Shown here in pieces: positions 56,651 through 64,000 of a stretch of 64,000 bases of DNA (position 1 is its first letter; each line of letters starts with the position of its first letter). The stretch is taken from positions 434,001 to 498,000 of the forward strand of contig WOAB01000226.1 in the NCBI GenBank assembly GCA_027886185.1. Direction: 5' to 3'. The notes under the pieces were generated by a model that searched no databases, was not told where the DNA came from, and saw only the letters and a list, made by a program, of their open reading frames with translations. The stretch comes from Rheum nobile. Lineage: Eukaryota; Streptophyta; Magnoliopsida; Caryophyllales; Polygonaceae. The position numbers and the translations under genes are program-made.

Positions 56651-57517
56651 TATAACACCCCCAAATCTTAACCCATTTGGAAAGATATTACCGTCAGTGA
56701 CCTCGGTTTTCCTCACCAAAGCCACCCAAGGCTTTACCATTTAAATACAATCCATGAAACACTTATGATACAAAATCATCATAATATTCGATTAAAGCAT
56801 GAGTCCTAGAATTACATCCCAATTCCGAATAGGACTAAATACAGAGTTGAACAAAATACAGCGGAAGTCTTTCTTAAAATATACAAAAAGGGGTTGTGAT
56901 CGCCATGATCACCTGCCCAAGGTTCTCAACCTGATTAAAACATTAAAAACATCCAAAAACCACCGTCGTCTTCATAGTCATTCTAGTCTCCTCATATCTG
57001 CTCTCTATCTGATGTGCCGAATCGAACGAATGACACCAGCCAACCATGGAGAGAACAATTTTGGTTGGTTAGTATAATGAAAGACCATGCAAGGGCACAA
57101 AGCAGAAGGTTCGAAGTAGTCGTATTAGGTTAGACTCATCGTCCCTCGAATAACAGTCGAGTACGATAGTCAACCACCATACTGCTACTGGAATACAGCA
57201 AAAGGCATGCACGAGAGAAGATTCTGGAAGACCGAGTCTTCTCAGAAATCAACTCGAAAGAAGACTCCAACGAAATGAGTCTTATAGGAAGATATGACAA
57301 AGTCTGGAACAACACAAAATCACAGAATTACAGTATCGCATTCGAGCGACTAAAAGTTAAGACGAGCTTTCCTAGCTGTACTAGCGCCTAGCTGCACTAC
57401 TCTCCCAAGGTATATTAATTATGTGCGACAACGATACTTATCTTATGATATTCTCAAACGCACAACACGTTATAAGCTTTTAGATGTATATATCCCATGG
57501 ATCCTATACATATAGTA

Positions 57518-57656
57518 TTAGGTGGGGTCTAGCCACCTCTCTACTATTTCGAGATTTGTGCCACCAGCTAAGTGCACCACCTCTATACTCGTGTATCAGA
57601 GGTTGGGTCATGACCATCCATATGGTATCAGGTGGGGTCTAGCCACCTCTCTACCA
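57518..57656. repeat. Direct repeats with internal hairpin in LTR 2
   Basis: AGGTGGGGTCTAGCCACCT appears twice, about 108 bp apart, each with self-complementary AGGTGG/CCACCT ends. The purpose is unknown; it could be a structured RNA or a protein-binding site in the LTR. Confidence 0.8.
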
Positions 57657-58199
57657 AGTTATAAAGAAACGACTGGATCCCAACGAATCAAACGTTCCTG
57701 ACTACTAGTGCTAACTAAATAGTCCAAGCACAACAATAGTCCACAAACATCAACATAACTGCCCTCAAGGCTAACAACATAAATATATATTCATAATAGC
57801 GTTGTTCTAACAGATATACAACCTATTATAATATCATATTTTAGTTTTCCAAAACAATTAACAAAACTGTTCCAGACGAACACAATATTCATTCCAAATT
57901 AATTACTCAATTAAACAACTGATAATTAATGGAAACATGGAATGATGAGCAAGAGAGAACCGCCATTTGCCTTAAATCCACAAAAGCTTAACGAAGCTAG
58001 GTACGACGACAACTGGTTTCCGGGCTCGAAGCAGGGACATATCTGACAACACGGATTCCTTCAGATCGACCAATAAAGAAACCCTAAGTTAGATTCGACA
58101 ACAACGAGTACGAACCTAAAGAATAACGGAAGAAATCGAAAGGAACGAAGCCCGATCGAAAGCCACAGAAGCCAAGGCCGAAACAAGCCAAGAGCTTCT

Positions 58200-58285
58200 C
58201 GGCGGCGGTCACCGCCTACCTTACGGCGGGCGCCGCTGTTCGTGGCGGCGGTCGCCGCCTGCCTTACGGCGGGCGCCGCTACGAA
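58200..58285. repeat. GC-rich 43-bp tandem duplication in LTR 2
   Basis: Two adjacent units, each GGCGGCGGTC(A/G)CCGCCT followed by CCTTACGGCGGGCGCCGCT. Similar GGCGGCGGTCGC(T/C)GCC blocks recur at about 58,650, 58,667 and 58,748. They are strikingly GC-rich within an AT-rich genome and partly self-complementary. Confidence 0.85.
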
Positions 58286-59007
58286 CACCAGAAAATATAC
58301 ACGAGAGGCAAAAACTCACCGACTTCGATTGTTTTGCGTCTCCTTTCCTTTGCTTTGGATTCTAAGCTTCTAAGGGCCTCCAAAGCTTCACTTTGCAACT
58401 GGAATAACACCAAATGGAACTCCGGCGATCGATTGTGAATTATCCGGCGAAAGCTTAAATTTTCGGCGAGATGATTGTGAGGGAGATTGAGCTTCGGATT
58501 TGTGCTCAATTCAGCTCCCAAATCCTCCTTTAAATAGCCAAAACTCCAGGGGACAACCAATGGCACGTGGAGGGCTAAGATCGGAGGTCATCCGATTCGC
58601 CGACCATCACGGAGTCAAGCCGGCGAGGCAGGGCTAGGCCTGCACCTAGGCGGCGGTCGCTGCCCATTTTGGCCGGCGGCGGTCGCTGCTTTTTGGCGCC
58701 ACTTGCCAACTTGCCGGGAAGAGGATGACGATGTCAGAGCCTATCAGGCGGCGGTCGCCGCCAAGCCCATTTTTCGTCCGTTTAAGCTTGGAACAACAAG
58801 GTCTTAATCCGGGATAAATAATAATCGTACACGAACGAGTATTAAGTCCCAAAATACGTCGACTGTATATTATTTCACTTAGAAAAATATTACAGAGATT
58901 AAGAACATTACAGAATGTCTTTCTGTCTCCGAAATTAAATCGACGTACACAACAGACGTTCAGGTAATTTCCAAAATACCCTTACAGAAATACGGGGTAT
59001 CACATCA

Positions 59008-59021
59008 CCTCCCCCTTAAAA
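59008..59021 (-). other. Polypurine tract of element 2
   Basis: Minus-strand TTAAGGGGGAGGTG immediately precedes the 3' LTR. Confidence 0.8.
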
Positions 59022-62000
59022 GAAGTTTCGACCCCGAAACTTAGGTCGCAAATAACTCGGGAAAACGTTTGAGCATATCTGCTTCAGTTTTTCATGTTTC
59101 TCAAGTAACTTCTTCAGTCCCTGACTTGGACCACAGAATTCATACCAACGGTACGATCTTGTTGCGCAATTGCTTCTCACGACGCTCGAGAATGCGCACA
59201 TGCATCTCTTCATAGGTACCATTTGCCTGAATCTCGATGTCCTCATAGCTCAGCACATGAGACTCATCTGGTACGTATTTCCTTAGCAAGGATACGTGGA
59301 ACACATTATGCACTGGGTGTACCGATGGCGGCAATGCCAAGCGATACGCTAGAGATCCCACTCTATCAAGAATCTCGAATGGTCCCACGTAGCGAGGGTT
59401 AAGCTTCCCACGCTTACCAAATCTGAACACACCCTTGGATGAGGATACTTTGACAAATACTTTGTCACCAACCTCGAACTCGATAGTCCTACGCTTCTGA
59501 TCCGCGTAAGACTTTTGTCGACTTTGGGCGGTCAACATCCTCTGTCTAATCAAAACAATGTCCAAAGCTGTTCTCTCGACCAACTCTGGTCCGAGCAGAA
59601 TCTTGTCGGCATTCTCATCCCAACAAATCGGAGATCTGCATCTGCGACCATACAAAGCTTCAAACGGAGCCATCTTGATAGTAGCATGCCAGCTATTATT
59701 GTATGTGAACTCAATCAGACTCAGGCTGTCTTTCCAGCTAGTCGGACGATCGAGTACACATGTTCTTAGTATATCCTCCAAGGTCTGGATGGTCCTTTCA
59801 GACTGTCCATCCATCTGAGGATGAAACGCTGTACTGAATCTCAATTCAGTTCCCATGGCCTTGTGAAGTTCTTGCCAAAATCTTGACATGAATCGGCCAT
59901 CTCGATCCGATATAATGGTCTTGGGGATACCATGCAAACGGATAATCTCCTTGTGGTAAACTTCTGCTAACTTCTGGGTTTTCCATGTGGTTTTGATGGC
60001 TATGAAATGAGCACTTTTCGTAAGCCGGTCCACAATTACCCATATAGCATCTTTCTGACTTCGAGTCTTTGGTAGCCCAGTGATGAAGTCCATGGCGATG
60101 TCCTCCCATTTCCATTCTGGCACGGGGAGAGGTAGCAACTCACCACCTGGTCTACGGTGTTCGATCTTGACCTTCTGGCAAGTTAAGCAATTTGCCACGA
60201 AGTCTGCTACATCCCATTTCATGTTTGGCCACCAAAACTTCTTTCGAAGATCCTTGTACATCTTGCTAGAGCCAGGATGTACAGAATAAGCTGAAGAATG
60301 AGCTTCTCTCATTACTAACTGGCGAAGACCTTCTGTGTCAGGCACACAGATCCGGTCTTGAAACCAGAGTGATCCATCATCCTGAACACAAAACTGGGAG
60401 CCTTCCCGTCCATTACTTCACTGCTTAGCTTCACCAAGATTATGTCATCGACTTGCCTTTCTTTGATTTGATCTAGTAGCGTAGCCTGAATTTCCAGCAT
60501 AGTCAGGTACCCTCTACGTTGATCATACAAGACTTCAGCTTCGCATGACATTTGATTTAGTTTAGTCTGAGCAGTAAGTAGAGCAACTACTGTCTCGTGC
60601 ATTGTCTTCCGGCTCAGTGCATCGGCTACCACGTTAGCCTTGCCCGGATGATACAACAACTCGATGTCGTAGTCTTTAAGCAACTCTAGCCAGCGGCGTT
60701 GTCTCATATTCAACTCCTTCTGAGTAAATATATATTTGAGACTCTTGTGATCCGTGAAGACTTGGCATTTCACCCCATAGAGATAATGCCTTCAAATCTT
60801 CAGTGCAAAAACTACCGCTGCTAACTCAATTAGCCACATCTTGCCTCTCTGCATCAATACACAACCCAAACCACATTTTGAAGCATCACTATAGACCACA
60901 TAATCGTCGTTCCCTTCTGGAAGTGCTAACACTGGTGCCGAGGTCAGACGTCGTTTCAATTCCTGAAAACTGGCCTCGCACTTGTCATTCCAGACAAATT
61001 TCTTATGGACCTTACGGAGCAGACCGGTCATAGGTAGAGCGATCTTCGAAAATCCCTCTATGAATCGTCTATAATATCCGGCAAGTCCAAGAAAACTGCG
61101 CACCTCCTTCACGTTCTGAGGCTGCTTCCAATTAGCCACAGCTTCAATTTTCTAGGGATCAACCATAACCCCATTTTCATTGATCACATGGCCTAGGAAA
61201 GCCACTTCTCTCATCCAAAAGTCACACTTAGACAATTTAGCATACATCTCATTTTGTCTAAGGACTGATAAGGCAATCCTCAGATGTTCCTCGTGAACCT
61301 CTTTATTCGGAGAATATATCAGAATGTCGTCGATGAAGACCACCACGAACTTGTCCAAGTACTGGTGAAAACATCGATTCATCATATCCATGAAGACTGC
61401 TGGAGCATTCGTAAGTCCAAAAGGCATTACTACGAACTCGTAATGACCATATCTGGTCCGGAACGCAGTTCTAGGAATGTCTTCCTTATGAATTCTCAGC
61501 TGATGATAACCCGATCTCAGGTCGATCTTGGAGAAAACTTTTGCTCCTTGTAATTGATCCAACAGATCATCAATTATTGGCAAAGAATATTTATTCTTGA
61601 TCGTGACTTTATTCAACTCGCGATAGTCGATACAAAGTCGAAATGATCCATCTTTCTTCTTGACAAATAAAACCGGAGCACCCCAAGGCGATGCGCTCGG
61701 CCTTACATAACCCTTGTCGAGAAGATCATCGAGTTGCTTCTTCAACTCTTTCATCTCTGCAGGAGCCATCCGGTACGGTGATTTAGAAATCGGCGACGTA
61801 CCAGGCTCAAGATCAATAGAAAATTTCACACCACGATTTGGGAGTAATCCAAGAATTTCTTCCGGAAAGACATCCTAAAAATCCCTAACCACAAGAATAT
61901 CAAGAACTGAAGGTTCATCTTTCGCGGGCGGATCCAGGTAGCAAAGGTACCCGACACAACCTTGTCTTAGTAGCTTAAACACAGCTATCGCATTGATAAG

Positions 62001-62567
62001 CCTGCCGTTATCAGCGTCATTCCGACCCTTAAACTTGCACACGAACTGGCCCCCAGATGACACCGTCACCGTCCTTGAACTAAAGTCGATCACCGCCCCA
62101 TGACGCGTCAGCCAATCCATACCGAGAATAATGTCGTATGGAGCCATGGCTATACAAATCAAATCTGTCTCGAATTTCTTACCCTGAATGATAATCGGAA
62201 ATTCAGACAACCGCTTCGTCCCAACCAGACGATCACCATTAGGAAGACTTACAACGAAAGACTCACAAGCTTCGTCACACACTAATCCTAACTTACTAAC
62301 ACAACTATCCGAAATAAAGGAATGGGTAGCACCCGAATCAAACAGAATGCATACTGAAGTAGAATAAAGGTATAAAGTACCTTGTGCAATTGGAGCGTTA
62401 GGTCCATCCGCCTCACACATCTCGTACAGGCGTTGACCGTGACCTCCAGAAGCAGCTGGGGCTTTCCCCTTATTCTGAGCAATTGTTTGCATTGATGGAC
62501 TAGGAGTCTCAGCTGGCTTGAACCTGGGCTGGTTATTCTGATTAACTGACCCATATTGTGACTCCAT
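59022..62567 (-). pseudogene. Degenerate Pol of element 2: protease, RT, RNase H, integrase, broken chromodomain
   Basis: Retropepsin with intact FDSGATHSFIS (near 62,340); RT with FVVVFIDDILIYS (near 61,330); RNase H (YSDASKCGLGC); integrase with HPGSSKMYKDL, NCLTCQ and the DDE segments AMDFITG, ISDRDGRF and QSERTIQ, in one open frame of about 400 codons (60345-59140). Breaks: TAG at 61875-61877, TAG at 61152-61154 and TGA at 60792-60794. About 20 residues of RNase H (SRQLKTYEENYP-type region present in element 1) are deleted near 60,830. There is a frame change near 60,330. The chromodomain is scrambled after about 59,140. The integrase is the best preserved part. Confidence 0.92.
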
Positions 62568-62578
62568 TCCCTTATGCT

Positions 62579-63697
62579 TTCCCTACTGACAGAATTTCTG
62601 CATATGGCCTCTATGACCACATTCAAAGCATAACTTCTTCTCCTTTGGGCACACAATGCTCTTGTGCCCCGCAACACCACAATTATAGCACTGGACTGGA
62701 TTCTTGCTCTGGCCCGTCTGCTGCGTTGACCCTCCTTAAGTTGTGTCCGTCTTTGCTTGACCAGACTTAGCAAAGTTAGACGGTGGCGTAGGTCGCTTGA
62801 ATCCACTCCCTTGATTCTGCGTCGATCTTTGCCGATTGCGTCTTTTGGTTGACTCCTCCAGAGTCACCTCCAATTTGTAGGCTGCATTCACATACTGCTC
62901 CAGAGTAGAGCATGTGTGGTACACCATCATTGGCTTGATATCTGGGCTCATCCACTCGTGGAAATACCAGATTTTTTGTGCTTCGCTGGATATCTCAAGT
63001 CCAGCGTACTGTAACAGATGATTGAACTTGGTCGCAAGCTCGATTACCTTCAATCCATCCATTTTAGGGTACAGAAACTCCTTGTGTTTCTCCTCCCTCA
63101 TAGCACGAGAGAAGAAACGGTCTGTCATCTTTGTCTTGAACATCTCCCAGTTCAAAACAGGACTTTCAGCTAAGCCGGTACTCTCTCACCACCCGCTAGC
63201 CTCTTCCTTCAACTGAAGAGAAGCTATATGTACTTTCTCAACTTCAGTACAATCCACATTGCGGAACAGCCGCTCCATGTGGGAAAACCAATGGGTCACC
63301 CTGACCGGTTCTCCTTTTCCGTTGTAGCTGTCAGGCCTCATGGAATTAATGGTCTTCAGCGCACGACCATAATTGTCCCGAGCCTGACTGCATTCTCTTG
63401 GAATACACGGTTCACTAGCTCCTCAAATCTGGGAACCGGTGGAGGTATTGGCACACCTTGTGCCTGCGGCACACCTGGTCATAGTATATCAGTTACTGCC
63501 TGCATAACCATTCCTCGAAATGCTTCCATTGTAGCAGCATCTAATACTATTGGAGCATTGGTCTGACCTTGACCATTGCCCCTAGGATGATTGTTGGAAT
63601 CTGACTCCTGCTCGTCTTGTCCAACATTTCCTACAGTTGGTCTGGGGTCATTTCTTGTCCCAGCACCAGCTCGAATTGTGTTCCTCGTGTTCACCAT
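62579..63697 (-). pseudogene. Degenerate Gag of element 2 with two CCHC zinc knuckles
   Basis: It starts MVNTRNTIRAGAGTRND. The capsid region is recognisable (KTINSMRPDSYNGKGEP; FFSRAMREEKHKEFLYPK) and is followed by two knuckles, CYNCGVAGHKSIVC and CFECGHRGHMQKFC, near 62,690-62,590. Stops: TGA at 63479-63481, TGA near 63,185, TAA near 62,737 and TAG near 62,583. The knuckles bind genomic RNA in this family. Element 1 has no counterpart of this module. Confidence 0.88.
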
Positions 63698-64000
63698 CTG
63701 TTTACCGATCCAGTTCCAAGTATTTTATACATTAATATTATTCAATATACTTAATGTAGCAAAATCACTCAGAGTAGATCAACTTGGTATTTTTTTATAG
63801 ATGAACTTGAACTATTTTACAAACTGCACATTAGCCGATCTCCCGAGCGTCAGGTCAAAATTGCTCGGAGATTGTAGTATTTCACAAAGTACATGCCGCA
63901 ATACTAGAATATTTACACGGTACATGCTGAAATACTAAGAAAAGGAAACTATTGCTACATGCAACGTCGGTCCTTATCACGGTGCTCCGAAACGTTTCCT
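63698..64000 (-). other. 5' leader of element 2
   Basis: AT-rich leader between the (outside) 5' LTR and the gag ATG at 63697. No primer-binding-site sequence lies in the part visible here. Confidence 0.6.

Larger units (their letters stand above)
56651..59004 (-). repeat. 3' LTR of Ty3/gypsy element 2, 2.35 kb
   Basis: On the minus strand it begins TGTGATACCCCGTATTTCTG (59004) and ends GGGGGTGTTATA (56651), where the final CA has become TA. Start and end resemble the LTRs of element 1 (TGTAATACCCC…, …GGGGTGTTACA), and the body is related but about twice as long. It carries GC-rich repeats of the form GGCGGCGGTCGCCGCC (five copies between 58,200 and 58,770) and two copies of a 30-bp block with GGTGGGGTCTAGCCACC (near 57,522 and 57,630). 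The upstream copy of this LTR lies beyond the right edge. Confidence 0.85.
56651..64000 (-). mobile_element. Ty3/gypsy Tekay/Del-type chromovirus, element 2, truncated by the window edge
   Basis: Minus-strand order: gag (63,697 down), two zinc knuckles, protease, reverse transcriptase, RNase H, integrase, damaged chromodomain, polypurine tract, 3' LTR. The region 63,698-64,000 is 5' leader; the primer-binding site and 5' LTR are not included. Pol is highly similar to element 1. Several nonsense codons and a deletion make it inactive. Confidence 0.92.

Noticed and set aside
58061..58566. Minus-strand frames of 75 and 95 codons in LTR 2.
   Set aside because: They lie in a GC-rich LTR segment with tandem repeats; there is no domain and the composition follows the CGG/GCC repeats.

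Overview
The window is nuclear DNA from a flowering plant, almost certainly a eudicot. It has many short exons with GT..AG introns, AT-rich non-coding DNA, plant transposon families, and three recognisable host genes. I cannot name the species from sequence alone.

Layout. (1) Positions 1 to about 18,594 are one very large Mutator-like (MULE, VANDAL-like) transposon whose left end lies outside the window. It carries a plus-strand 8-exon gene for a DUF1985 + Ulp1-type cysteine protease (584-12656) and a minus-strand 3-exon mudrA-type transposase pseudogene (14541-17601). Its introns and flanks are packed with a short degenerate motif, AATGACACTTTT, in one predominant orientation. Two younger elements are nested in it: a Ty3/gypsy Tekay-type chromovirus with both LTRs (2752-9715, inside intron 3 of the protease gene) and a solo LTR (13461-14321). 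(2) 18,595-42,000 is the host gene island, all on the minus strand: an OBERON-type PHD-finger gene (19849-21672), a mitochondrial-type HSP90 gene with 20 exons (30803-36634), and a GAUT4-like galacturonosyltransferase gene with 9 exons (37734-41948). A 7.7-kb decayed LINE (about 22612-30359) separates the first two. (3) 42,530-54,191 is a head-to-tail pair of non-autonomous Helitrons in minus orientation, carrying shared exon-like but non-coding cargo, tandem repeats and a perfect 62-bp palindrome. (4) 54,192-56,650 is AT-rich DNA without a convincing gene. (5) 56,651 to the right edge is a second Tekay-type Ty3/gypsy element on the minus strand, with its 3' LTR (56651-59004) and most of gag-pol; its 5' LTR is outside the window.

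How it fits together. The host genes are housekeeping or developmental. From memory, OBE1 and HSP90.6 are neighbours on Arabidopsis chromosome 3, while GAUT4 and OBE2 lie fairly close on chromosome 5, so this window may keep an ancestral order that Arabidopsis has split. The most interesting system is the large MULE. A DUF1985/Ulp1 protein beside a mudrA transposase, with a short motif amplified through nearly all non-coding parts of the same element, matches what I know of the Arabidopsis VANDAL/VANC sequence-specific anti-silencing system, but with a different motif. Coordinates, splice sites and frames were read by eye. No alignment, motif count or database search was run.
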